From contig CP114490.1 of assembly GCA_027186245.1 (NCBI GenBank), positions 10,607,501-10,671,500 on the forward strand: 64,000 nucleotides of DNA. The letters run 5' to 3'. Origin of the DNA: Coriaria nepalensis (Eukaryota > Streptophyta > Magnoliopsida > Cucurbitales > Coriariaceae). How positions within the stretch are numbered: position 1 is the first letter of the stretch; each line of letters opens with the position of its first letter. A program made the translations under genes and the position numbers. Below, piece after piece: positions 13,400 to 30,690 of this stretch. The notes below the pieces were generated by a model that worked only from the letters and a program-made list of their open reading frames with translations, searched no databases and had not been told where the DNA came from.

Positions 13400-13740
13400 A
13401 ACTACTTGTTCCATACAAATTGAAAATGCGTATGACTGAGATCAATAACTCAACATATTCAAGGACCATTCCAATTATATTATATGAAGATAATACCACA
13501 TGCATAGCTCAATTAAAAGAGAATACATCAAAGGAAACAAAACAAAACATCTCACGGAACTTCCTTTTTACACCTGAATAGATATAATGATATCAACATC
13601 CAACTCGCTTGATAGACAACCTCGAATATTACAACAGTTTTCCTCTTGCTTTTCTATTTCCGAATAGTAACTTCTTTGCTTTTACATACACTACGCTGGG
13701 TTCATATGTAGATTGGTACGAGAGCTTTAATATGACAGAT
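13400..13740 (+). mobile_element. Ty1/copia RNase H fragment, opposite orientation
   Basis: The plus strand encodes a decayed copia RNase H tail: LYEDNTTCIAQLKE then a KQNISRNFLFTP remnant of the KHISPKFFFTHEL block, with stops and shifts after 13581. It abuts the minus-strand element to the left, so the two are separate insertions or the result of a rearrangement. No LTR is recognised. Confidence 0.6.
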
Positions 13741-13954
13741 GCTGAAAACACAAAGAGCAAGAAACTCCATTGCAAGGACTCTTAGAACAAGTATCTATTA
13801 AAAGTAGTATTACACTAGTGCTCAAAATTGTTTTAATCTAAGAAAAGAACTAAAAATTTCCGACATTGGAAAATACAGATCATAAAAGCCTAGATTTTTG
13901 CAAAAACCCATTGCTACTACTTTCTTCTCTCCTCTCTACTCTCGTTGACATTGT

Positions 13955-15622
<1,668 letters not shown>

Positions 15623-16295
15623 TGCAGTGGTTTCCGTGAAAGATAAGCAGCCAGGAGGAGAGAGGGAGGGAGGGAATGAACTAGGGTTTTTTCTCCAGGC
15701 CTTGCAGGCGAAAACGAAAACTGGAATGTAAATAAAATAGTGGGCTTGGAGGAGGCAGTTTGGGCTGGGCCTACAAGCCCAAAATATAATTAATCTAAAA
15801 TGAAATAAAATAAAAAATAAAAAATCCAGTGAAGCGAGAAGAAGGATTTCTTCGACCTTCCATGGCTTCGTGAACTTCATCTCAAGCTCGTTGGCGGCTA
15901 TTTCCGCCTTAAATTCTTCTGTAAAAAAAAAGGGAAGAAGAAAAGCTTCAATATCTCTTTCATTCTGTCTCTCTCTCTAGATATGCATGCGGAATAGAAG
16001 AAGGAGAAGAGCTAGAATTTAAGTTCATTTAACAAGGTAATGATCTATGATGTTGTTTTTTTTTTTTTTCCCGATAATTTTTCTACTTTCGAATTTCTTC
16101 TGGGAATTTCTCGATCCGAGCTTACACTTTTCGAGTTTAAATCGTCAGACTTTCAGTTCATATTTCATCAAAATCTTCACCTTCGATTTTGCTCATCTTC
16201 GAACATTGATATTACTGCAGGTTTATGATGTTGTGATTGCGAGGAAGAACTAACAGCAAAAAAGGGGGGGGGGGGGAGTTATGTGAAGAAGAAGA
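15623..16295. promoter_or_regulatory. Bidirectional promoter and leaders between RPL11 and the PPR gene
   Basis: RPL11 (minus) and the PPR gene (plus) are head to head with only 673 bp between start codons. The segment 15690-15780 carries an AAACTAGGGTTTT-like motif on the minus-strand side (AACTAGGGTTTT at 15679), a telo-box-type element often found at ribosomal protein promoters, and a TGGGCTTGG / TGGGCTGGGCC cluster at 15741-15767 resembling TCP/site II elements. On the PPR side a 5' UTR intron is predicted from 16037 (AAG|GTAATG) to 16220 (CTGCAG). An 11-13 base G run precedes the PPR start at about 16264. Confidence 0.55.
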
Positions 16296-17669
16296 ATGGT
16301 CTGCATATTTTCGACCAGATTAATGAACATATCAATATTCTCATTTTGTAAATCCAGGCAATTACAAAAAGCCGAATCAGTCATAATCGATGCTATCAGG
16401 TTAGGTGTTCTTCCTGACGTGGTTACATACAATACACTAATAGACGGATACTGCCGATTTGTAAGCATAGATGCGGCTTACTCCATTCTTCATAGAATGA
16501 GAGAAGCCGGAATAAGCCCGAATGTCATTACATACAATTCCTTAATTTCCTGTGCAACTAGAAACTCCTCCTTAGCTCAATCCCTAGACCTTTTGGAAGA
16601 AATGGTCCAATTTGGTATACGTCCCGATTCATGGAGTTATAATACCTTGATGCATTGTTTCTTCAAGATAGGAAAACCAGAAGAAGCCAATAGGGTTTTT
16701 CAAGATATCATGAGCAGAGGAAATAATGCTCCTCATCCAGTTACGTTTAATATTATGATTAACGGACTTTGTATGAACGGATATACCAATCATGCCCTTA
16801 TGCTGTTTCGGCACTTACAACGACATGGATTTCTTCCAACATTAGAAACTTATAATATTCTCATTAACGGGCATTGTAAGGCGAGGAGACTAGAGACGGC
16901 AAGAAGGATTCTAACAGAGTTAGATGGATCGGGTATTGAACCGAATCAAATAACTTATACAACGGTTATTAAATGCTGCTTTAGATCTAAGCAGTATAAG
17001 AGTGGTCTAGAGATTTTATCTCAAATGAAGAGAAAGGGTTTTACTTTTGACGGGTTTGCATATTGTACTGCCATAGGCGCTTTAGTTAAGGGAGGTAAGG
17101 TAGAAGAGGCGATTGATTGGATGGAAGAGATGGTTGAAAATGGGATTGAGCTTGATTTAGTTTGTTACAATACTTTGATTAACTTGTATTGTAAAGAGCG
17201 GAAACTGGATGCTGCTTTTTTTATATTAGATGAGATAGAGAAAGCTGGGTTGCATTGTGACAAGTATACTCATACTATTATAATTAATGGGTTGTGTAAG
17301 GCTGGCAATTTTGAAGGGGCATGGCAACATTTGAGTTATATGAATTCATTGAGATTTGATTCAAATTTGGTTGCTCTCAATTGCTTGATTGATGGGTTGT
17401 GTAAAGCAGGTCAGATTGATCATGCTATGAGATTGTTTGACTCAATGGAAGTTAAGGATTCTTTCACATATTGCTCCATAGTGCATAATCTTTGTAAGGT
17501 GGGAAGGTATAGGTGTGCTTCTAAGCTGTTACTTAAGTGTTTGAGAACTGGTATGAAGATTCTTAAGTCAACACAAAGGGCAGTGATTGATGGGTTACGA
17601 GCTTCAGGGTTTGCAAGCGAAGCAAGGAAGTTGAAATCGAAATTACGGTTGGCTAGATTGTTGCACTAG
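16296..17669 (+). CDS. P-class pentatricopeptide repeat protein
   Basis: This single-exon gene encodes 457 residues made almost wholly of 35-residue PPR motifs, about twelve. Typical cores are VVTYNTLIDGYCR, NVITYNSLIS, SWSYNTLMHC, LETYNILINGHC, QITYTTVIK, YTHTIIINGLCKAG and VALNCLIDGLCKAG. There is no DYW or E domain, so it is P class. Such proteins bind organellar RNA for stability, splicing or translation. No clear transit peptide is visible, since the first repeat starts within about 20 residues, so targeting is uncertain. The overall pattern resembles the Arabidopsis protein At5g46680, recalled from memory. The ATG at 16296 is the first in frame after the predicted 5' UTR intron; a second Met lies at residue 10. 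Confidence 0.93.
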   Translation: MVCIFSTRLMNISIFSFCKSRQLQKAESVIIDAIRLGVLPDVVTYNTLIDGYCRFVSIDAAYSILHRMREAGISPNVITYNSLISCATRNSSLAQSLDLLEEMVQFGIRPDSWSYNTLMHCFFKIGKPEEANRVFQDIMSRGNNAPHPVTFNIMINGLCMNGYTNHALMLFRHLQRHGFLPTLETYNILINGHCKARRLETARRILTELDGSGIEPNQITYTTVIKCCFRSKQYKSGLEILSQMKRKGFTFDGFAYCTAIGALVKGGKVEEAIDWMEEMVENGIELDLVCYNTLINLYCKERKLDAAFFILDEIEKAGLHCDKYTHTIIINGLCKAGNFEGAWQHLSYMNSLRFDSNLVALNCLIDGLCKAGQIDHAMRLFDSMEVKDSFTYCSIVHNLCKVGRYRCASKLLLKCLRTGMKILKSTQRAVIDGLRASGFASEARKLKSKLRLARLLH

Positions 17670-19535
17670 TCAAATCTGTGGTGCTAGCTAACCGAGATAA
17701 TTCACTTTTGGACCAAAATGAGATAATTTTGATGATATACTCTGGTTGAACTATCTTATTCGGGGTGAATTCAGGAAAGATCTGAGATTTGCTTACATGT
17801 GGGAACCACAGGTAACTCCCTCCTCTATCTTACATTTGTGCTTCATAAATCTTTCATGCTATATAACACATCCTATGAAAACTTATTGCAGGGAAGATTG
17901 TCGATATTTTTTCCGGAGCACAAGGAATTGAGCTCAATGAGTAAGTCTCTTTTTTTTTTTTCCTTTCTTTCTTTTCCTTACGGATTAGAAAGGTTGAGCG
18001 CAGGAAGATATGTTGCAAATATGATGGACAAAACACATTACTAATTTCACAAATGAATTGAGGAATCTTCCTGGGCCCCTTCAAACTTGATCTCGTTCTC
18101 AGAATCCCATCTACTTTTGATATATATTGTTGATAATTTACAGTATGCAGTAATTATATTTTGGCATTTCAAAATCTTAAATGAATAGGAGCTTTTTTCA
18201 ATCCTAGTCTTTCCATAGTTGTAAGATTACCTTTAAAATATTTTCAAATATTCAACATTTGCATTCGGTTGTTTGGTGTAGCCTCTCCATCAGATTGTTA
18301 CCCTTGACAATATATATATATTTTTTTTTTGCAAGTGCTGCAGATGGGACAGTACCGATCCTAAATGAGTTATGTTAGTTTCTTGCAATCGTTTCATAGG
18401 TTACGAGGTAGTGGCCCTCCCGATTTGTCTCCTACATAGAGTGTATTTCGCCAATTTGAGCAGGCCCCTTGCAACCGATTTCCCAACTGAATTCTGTAAC
18501 AGTGGTGGCTTATCGGATATTCCGCGGTAGGAGATACGTTCTCTGATTCTCGTTTATGTTTTAGTGAGTCATGTTTTCCTTCAAATTATAGATATGAACT
18601 CGTGTGTATAAAAATTATTACAGACAATAATGACACAGCTTGAAGTTTGACATACTCATTAGCACTGAAGTTTGACATACTCATTAGCACAAGTAACCTC
18701 ATTCTTTCAGGATGAACATTTGGCAGATTTGCCTCACAATTATCTCTATGTTCATCTCCTTTGCTGAATGCAACTTGTCCACTTGTGTGATAGGTGAGAT
18801 GGACCCACTAAAATGGGAGACCCAATATGAGGGACCCACGACTCACAAATTATTACAAGGACAATAATGCCTTTATGAATATGTAGAATATGTGACCCTG
18901 AAATAAAAAAGTTTTCTTTTTTCAGAAACACTTTATACCAAATTTACGAGAATCAGTAATACCTCATTTTGTTGATTTCTCGTTCTTTTGGCTTTCACAA
19001 CTGATAAATATGAAGTCTTATAATAATAGAAATAATAATGGAAAGACCAAAAAGAAGACGACAAAGCAATTAAAAAAAAAAAAATTTAAAATGAGGAAAA
19101 AGGGCCAAAAGATGAAGAAAACAGTAAAAAAAACATATAATAATTCTAGAACACGCTGGAAAGAAAATTACAAGAGGCAAAAACAACATTCTTGTCAAAG
19201 GGAAAAAGCAAATCCAAACTACGGGTACCCTTATACATACAATCCCAGCTTTCCGGAATCTCGACGGATAAAAAGATGTACAGACAAGGAGAAAGTAGTA
19301 TGTACAAGCTGAAAATCATATACTAGACAAAAACCCATTTTTCCACCTTAAGCCGAACAAACAGGCAGCATACATATGACATATATATGTACATCTATGC
19401 AGGGTTGAGGTTAGGGCCAAAGATAATCGGGGTTATGTGGAACAGAAATAGGCCCTCCTTTGGATTCATGTATGTGGTATTATGAACTAATGAAAAAGCT
19501 TCTTTTTTTTGTTGTTTCCATGTACTGATCTTACC
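17670..19535. other. Convergent intergenic region between PPR and GSK3 genes
   Basis: This region holds the 3' UTR of the PPR gene and, on its right, the 3' UTR of the minus-strand GSK3 gene. A purine-rich, lysine-biased stretch at 19010-19312 looks like low-complexity sequence rather than a gene. I see no supported gene between 17700 and 19000. Confidence 0.5.
18641..18690. repeat. 25-bp perfect tandem duplication
   Basis: TGAAGTTTGACATACTCATT plus AGCAC occurs twice back to back, at 18641-18665 and 18666-18690, with no mismatch. A perfect copy implies a recent event. It is non-coding. Confidence 0.9.
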
Positions 19536-23656
<4,121 letters not shown>

Positions 23657-26600
23657 GAGAGAGAGAAAGAGAGAAGAGAAGTAAAACTTTCTCTCTCCTC
23701 CCTCCCTCTCTTCTCCCTTTTTGTTTTTCCGTTTTCCTTTTTTCTTTTTTTTTTTCTGTATTCCTGTGCCTGAAATGAATTCCGAAAAAGAAGCAGACAT
23801 GAGACAGAGAGGTCGTAGAAGAAGACCCACGCGCTGGAACATTCCGCGGTAAATCCACAGTCCAATTGGAGAGCTCCGCGTCTGCCTTATCTAAAGTCTA
23901 GTTATGTGCAGTGTTCCTATGCGGTTGCGTGCATCGTATTGTATATTAGACCTCAAGGGGGAAAAATTCTACGACAAGGGTCACATGGAGATGGATTAAT
24001 GGAACCCGCAGTGCCTTTTTTTTTTTATTGATGATCGATGATTTTCTCGGGAAAGTGACAGAAATTTTTAGAGGAAAATGCAAAGTTCTCCTTTTCAAAT
24101 GGATATAGGAATTTTTTTTTTTTTTTTTGGGGGAATAGAGTAAGAAAAATCAAAATGTAATTTCGGGTCAAAATAGAATTTGACTATATGATAATGTAAT
24201 TAAATCTTCAAATTGGCAAAATATGATAATATTATATTTTTTAATAACGTATTTTAAAATTTAATTTTTTAAAAATATTTTGTATAGTAATTATAAAATA
24301 TTTTTTTTTAATTGAAAAAAAATAAAAATTACATTACACCTAACATTTCTCGAAATTTCTAATATTTTTTATTAACATTTCTCTTATTTTATTTTTATTT
24401 TATTTTAATTTATTTTAAATTATTCAGAAAAACAAATAAATTAAATTGGAGAGAAAACAAATTGAGTTCCACAAATCTACTAAACCAACAACAAGATGGA
24501 CCATTGATTATGTGTTTCCATGTGCCAAGTGCATGAGAGAGGACCCCTTCATGTGCTAGACATACATTTGATGGAATGAATCGAGAAACTTTAGTATTTT
24601 CTTGGCTTATGTATTTATTTTAGATAATTATGATCACATGTATTTTTTAATAATTATTTTATAAGATTTTTATTGAGTTTTTATATTCATATTTTGAAGA
24701 TATTTTAATATTAAAAACTTTAGGTAAGTTGAGAGTTATCTTGATATATTATGAAGAAGACAAAGACTACACACTCCTATTTGCCTAGCATTTTTAAAAC
24801 GAGTTTGAAAATGTATTTTGAAAAAAAATATATTTTTTATAGTAAATATGGCTTAACATGTTATAGTATAATATTTTAATTTTAATAATTATAAAAAATA
24901 TATTTAAAATTTAAAATTTATATTTTTAATTTATTCCTTCATTTTTTATTACTATCCTACCATCTTTGTTGTGGAAAAAAAAATTCCAATTTTTTAAAAT
25001 ATTTTTATAATTATTAAAAATTAATTAAAATATATAAATATAATATAATTTAATATATTTATTTTTTTTCTTAAATCATGATACATCGTCAAAATATATT
25101 TTAAAATATTTACTCAAACATGCTATACATATTTATGATAATTTTATATTAATTTCTTCTTTTTATTTTATTAATTTGAATATATTTGGAGATAAATTTT
25201 TGCAGAAGATTAGTTATAAAAATAATACAAAATGAAAAGGACTTTCGTTATGGGTTAAGATCATTTGTTAGCTAATCATGAAACTTTATTCCCTTTTTCT
25301 CACTTTTTATTTTATTTTATTTTATTTTTTAAATTTTTATTAAATTATGAGTTTAGATCTTAAACTCTTATCATTCAAAGGAAATAAAGAACCAAAAGCT
25401 TTCATTTGTCACTCTCTCTTTCTAATCTTTATTCTCTTTTCCCACTTTTTAATTTTTAATTTTTTTTCCTTTAGCGAGATAGATAACAATTTTACTAGGC
25501 GAGTAGGACACATTTTATTTATTTTTACTTGGGATTGATGTTTTTAATGGTTAATTTATCCATGGCTCGAAGCACAAGGTCGTGTGCTTTGATTACTATC
25601 AAACTTTTTGAAAAAATTGACCACCTCTTCTTTACTTCTATTTTTTTTTTTTTTTACATGATTTAAACGAGGACCCACATAAACATTTTTACAGTTCTCG
25701 AATGGGTCTCCTTGTGGGAAAAAAAAAATTAATAAAAAAAATATATATCGGTGAAAAATAGGTATATGTGTCATTCAAAGATCATTAATATATTATGCAC
25801 GAAACTTTTATTTGAAATACGAAAATATAATTCGTTCGAACTTTATTTATACGATTTAGCGGGTTGAGGAGACTCACCAAACTGAGTTTCATGTAAAAAC
25901 AAAAGCACATGTTTACTTAAAATATCATTAAAATATTATGCACGAAACTTGTGTTACGATTAGTCATGAATTACTAAGAAATTATTATACTTGGTAGAGC
26001 TATTTGTGGTTTAAATTAATATTCGAATCCCGTTTTCTAATTATTTTTTTTATTAAATATAATTTTATAAAATTTGAGTGAAAATTATAAAAAAATTTAT
26101 ATATTTAACTCTTTAAATTTATTTCTTATTTAAATTTATTTTAAAGTGATTTTTTTTTAATTTAGAGAATTAATATAATATTAGTTAAAAAAAATTATTA
26201 ATATTTTATATCTCATATTTTAATATTATTTATAATCACTTAATATTCATTATTTTATTTCTTTTCCCATATTAATATTTTATTCATATTTTGTGTTTAT
26301 ATCTCAACCATTGTTACGGTTTACTGGTATTTGTGATTTGTATATATTTCATTTTTTCTAATAATTATTTATACTTATATTTTTAAATATATCTATTTGT
26401 TGCTATGCCACGTTGGCCATAAAATAATGTGCATACAAGAAGTCAAAAATGTCTAATTTGGTAATATTTAATTTAAAAGAACTCAAAAAGAGTAAAATAA
26501 AATAAATTTTAATAAATTTGTGGGTAAATGGTTGATATATCTCAGTTATATATATTAATTTTATATATAATTAAAATATTATTATATTAATTTTATATAT

Positions 26601-27354
26601 AATTAAAATAAATCATCATAAATATAATTTATTCATAAAATTCTCATGAATTTTAGCTTTGAGGTAATTGTTTTTCAAATACAAAACAAGAAATCCAATG
26701 TACCTACACTCCAGTTTTAGCTAGATGAAGCCTAAGAATATAGGACCTTTTAAAAACTACTTTTTACATTTATAAATAGGAAAAATTGACTTTAAAAAAT
26801 TGGCCAAAGAGGCCATAAATTTTTACACAGAATAAGAATATATAACCACTAGATCAATGAGGGAAACATCGTGGAAGATAGAGATACTGTCAGAGATATA
26901 TAACAACAGTTTTATTAGATCAATCTGGGTTTGCTTGGTAATGAATTTGAAATATGTATTTTGCATCTTGAAATACAAAAATTGATTTTTAGGAGGAGAC
27001 AAACTCTCTATCTCAATCTATACAGTAAAACCTGATCCACATAATGACCACAATACCATTCTAGAGGAGATATTAAGATGAGATTAATAAGTGAAATAAA
27101 TCAAGAGCAATTGGATAAAACACATCTTTTTATTTCAATTGCGAGATGAGAACATCTACTTACATCGTAAGAGTCAAACCGCATCAGTTTACATTGTGGA
27201 CACAAGTAGATATCGAAATCGTTATGCTTTTGGACTAAGGTAAGGGTGATTCCAATTACACATCAAGGTGGGCAATACTGGCTATAGTAATGCATATTAG
27301 ATGTATAAGACTTGTCACCTTTATTTTCTCCTTTTTTCTGGAGTCTTTACTTGA
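23657..27354. other. Intergenic, AT-rich
   Basis: The GSK3 5' leader and promoter lie at about 23657-24000, with a CT-rich tract at 23680-23760 and an in-frame upstream ATG at 23800. From 24100 to 27100 the DNA is AT-rich with many T runs and no coding signal. Small repeats occur: TATTATGCACGAAACTT at about 25792 and 25935, and a 26-bp AT-rich word at 26553 and again at 26585. A possible tRNA-derived B-box, ATTCGAATCCCG, lies near 26021. Confidence 0.5.
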
Positions 27355-28970
27355 TTACTTCTTCCCGCGTAGTTTTGCTCCAAGAGCCCTCTCAAGCTTC
27401 GAAATTACTTGCTGATTCGGCGCTTTGCCCGACTCGTACTCTTGGATGATTTGAGGCTTTTCATTGATTAGCTACAACAACAATCCGTGTAAACAGATAT
27501 ACAAGCCGGGAAAGATTGATATAATGCCACATGGGCAAGTGCAAATTCTTCGCCCAAACAAGTGCATACCTGAGCGAGTTGAGCTTGGGTAAGCTTTTTG
27601 TCAATCCTTGCTTGCATAATGGCTTTCTTAAGCTCAGATGGAACGCATTCATATGTGTTCAAATTGTATGTACAAGAAGTAGAAAAAAACATAGGTAAAG
27701 TAAAATGCATGATCAAACACTCAGATACATTTCCCCAAAGACATGGGTTTTTCAGCAAACCAGAAAATATTTTGCTTTTTGAGTGCAATAGATTGAACAT
27801 GCAAAAGAAAAAAGCTGATTCATAAATATTGTGGCTTTACATTCACAGAGAAGAGAGGGGGGTGGAAGTTGATAAAATGATAAAAGATACTGGACCAGAA
27901 AGAATGAGAAAGTAACCAATATTAGATATCAAGAAGGTAAAAGCATGCTGCCAGGACACTGGCTAGACAGAAAAAGATAAGTCAATGAATGCTAGATGGA
28001 TGGATTATCATCAGTAACAGAGACGATCGGACCTATGCAGCTGGTTCAACCTCAACCTTTGCAACTTGCTCTGATCCTTTCATTCTCACTGATTGGTGTT
28101 CTTTCAGAAACTAGAACCCTAAGTGGAGGTGTAGCAATCAGAATGCACATTTTTCAGATCCACTTCCAAGCTTTGAGTTTTTCACATGTTCAATTTTCTA
28201 TCATTTGGTCTTTAAAGTGGTCTTTATAATGGAATTAAACTAAGAACTAGTTCCACATGTCAAAGAATTCAAAATTTTAAAGCAACAAAAACTCAAGCTC
28301 CATATAACTACTAGGTATATACGACCGAAATATCGATAAACAATGTACACATATAATAGTTTAATGAAATCCAAACCTTTATCAAACAGAAGGAAAAACT
28401 CGTATGTTTGCTCATCCAAGTAATACTCACTAACTCCCAGATAGTTATTAAACAGATAGGATCAAAAGAGAACCTTACAAAACAGGATGCGGAGTTGAAA
28501 AACAAGAAGCACTCACGAGCAAGGTTCTCTGTCTCATCATCCAGCTTCCTTGTATTTAAAGTAGTACTGCTAGAGGCAGCTCTATTCGTCCCAGCATTAG
28601 CTGCAATGATGCAAACCCATAAACCGATAATTTTCAATCACAAGATCGTAATCATCTAAACTCCATTTCTAATTAACACAACAAGTTGTTTTACAGTTCA
28701 ATATAGCTAATGTCTACAACAAAATTATCACAAAAATTTCTCATTTTCGGAAACGAAAAATTCACTGGACATAATCAAGCAACCAAATCAACCTACGCAG
28801 AAACGAAAAAGATCGAAAAACAATTTTTGTTTTAAAATGGAAGGGCGAAATGTAATTGGGAATGTTAGTGAACCATTACATTTTCTGATGGTTTCAATCT
28901 CTGCGTTGGGTGCTTTCTTCCTTATCACCACCGGTTCCCAGTCTTGTGTTCACGGTCCGATTCCCGCCAT
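27355..28970 (-). pseudogene. MBF1: MBF1 (multiprotein bridging factor 1) pseudogene with introns
   Basis: Four exon-equivalents align with plant MBF1a/b: 28880-28970, 28517-28600, 27570-27652 and 27355-27471. Recognisable parts are MAGIGP then TQDWEPVVIRKKAPNA, TNRAASSSTTLNTRKLDDET, VPSELKKAIMQARIDKKLTQ (start of the HTH-XRE domain), and [20 protein letters not shown] through LGAKLRGKK. Functional MBF1 bridges TBP and bZIP factors as a coactivator. Four lesions are visible: an in-frame TGA at 28950-28952 (codon 7); loss of the KDEKVVNAARRSG-type segment between KAPNA and EIET; no AG acceptor before exon 3 (CACAT precedes the exon); and loss of one codon at GKA-PNQ. Introns are retained, so this is a decayed duplicate, not a retrocopy. 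Confidence 0.88.
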
Positions 28971-30690
28971 CTCTCCTCTCTCTCCGGAGCTTTCTGTTTA
29001 GGGGTTAGTCGGAATATTAAAAAGGGAAGAACGTAGCATGGTGACCACGCACGCCTTTTCCAGTTTTGATTTTTCTTTGAGCCATTGGGTAATGGGCTTA
29101 TGAAATAAAAAATTATCTAATAAAAAGCTCTTATTTTTCTTTAAAAATTAAATTAAAAAAAATTATAAAATTACTTTCATCTTCAACCCTATTTCATTTC
29201 AACGATAATTAAAAAGAAAAAGAAAAAAAGACCTTACTAACCGGACGCACGCATGCAAGCTCGAAACTAAACGGTTAGCAAAAATATCAAATTCATATCT
29301 CTCGACCTTTTACTTCTGCGACTTTTTTCAAATGGTCATATTTCGGTTCTTCGTACTTAGTGATTCGGCAAGCTCTCATTTGAATGCATTTTGAGTAAGT
29401 AAGTTTTTTATTATTGATTTATCTTAACAAGCTTCTTTTATGTATTTTGTTTTTACTATGATTCTTGTTTTATAATGCAAAGAAAAGAATCTATAGCACT
29501 GGACTGTTTATCCATTACACGAGCACCCTACTTGACGACTATTACTCGATGGCTCGATGACATGGTGGGCTATCAAGGTATTAAGTATGTCGGGCCATCG
29601 AACAAGTGTTTTAATTTCTATTTTTCTTCTTCTTTTTTTTTATTAACATTAACGACTCTCATTTATTTTTATTATACAATTTATTTTTATTATACAGAAA
29701 TGAAATCTTTATCCGTAATGATTTATTTCGATGGTGAATGAAAATAAAATATGAGCCAAAATGAGAAAAAAAAAGTCATGGTAATGCCTTTCAAATATAA
29801 GCGAGAGATCTACTGAAGTTTCTATGGAATCTAATGTCAGTTGTAGTCAGCTGTTGGAGGTCTTATATAACTTTATCGACGTTGATCGTAATCATTTTAG
29901 TTTGCAATTATCATACGAGTTAGAGAGTAAATTGTTGATTTCACCGCTATATTTAATGAATAACCAAAATGTGAAAAAAAATTTCCGGCACTTACTATCT
30001 ATAAAGGAGAAATTTCTACTATATGTTAAGTTGCTTATGAAGATATGAAGATAATCATATGATGAAGAAGGTCGTCAATTACCTAACTTTCTTAATGTGC
30101 ATAATATTTATAGGGATGGCATACCTCTCCTACAGAAAATAATTGTGAACATTTCAAGGGTGATGACCTGATCTTGATAATCTTCTGGATAATTATAGGA
30201 GTGACATACCTGAGGTGGTTGTTAATAATCATGATGATTTCTTTTAGCATGATCATGTTAATGATGGACATCACAATGAGGATGATGATGAAAATGATGA
30301 TGGAAATAAAGATGAGGTTGATGATGACGATGAAGAGACTGAGATTCTAGATAATGATGATGAGATTGTAGGTGATGACAATGAATGTGAGAAAATAAAG
30401 GAAGTACATCATACTAGTTGCGACACCAAGTTAAATATTGTGAATCAATGGTATGAGAATGACTTTTTCATGAAGTAATACTCACTAGGAATTTATCGGA
30501 TACTTTATCTGGTAGAGGTAGGTTAGATGACATACCAACTGACGAAATACTGCCACCGTCGTTGTGTGGACAACATGCAAATAACATTAAATATGATGAT
30601 TATATTCTCTCTTGATATCCAGCACTCCATATGCGTCAAAAACAATTCAATCCTGATTGTCTCGTCCTGAATAAGTAGATGTAAGTTTTA
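28971..30690. other. Intergenic with a possible decayed transposon ORF
   Basis: From 29100 to 29460 nothing is recognised. At 29824-30045 the plus strand has an open stretch (MESNVSCSQLLEVLYNF...) and 30240-30400 is a GATGAT-rich acidic segment followed by a NQWYENDFFMK remnant. The mixture is reminiscent of the N-terminal part of Mutator-like transposase genes, but I see no transposase catalytic or SWIM motifs. Treat the assignment as weak. Confidence 0.25.

Noticed and set aside
19010..19312. Lysine-rich 100-codon open frame
   Set aside because: Composition follows an A-rich tract, there is no conserved motif, and it lies in the expected 3' side of the GSK3 gene.
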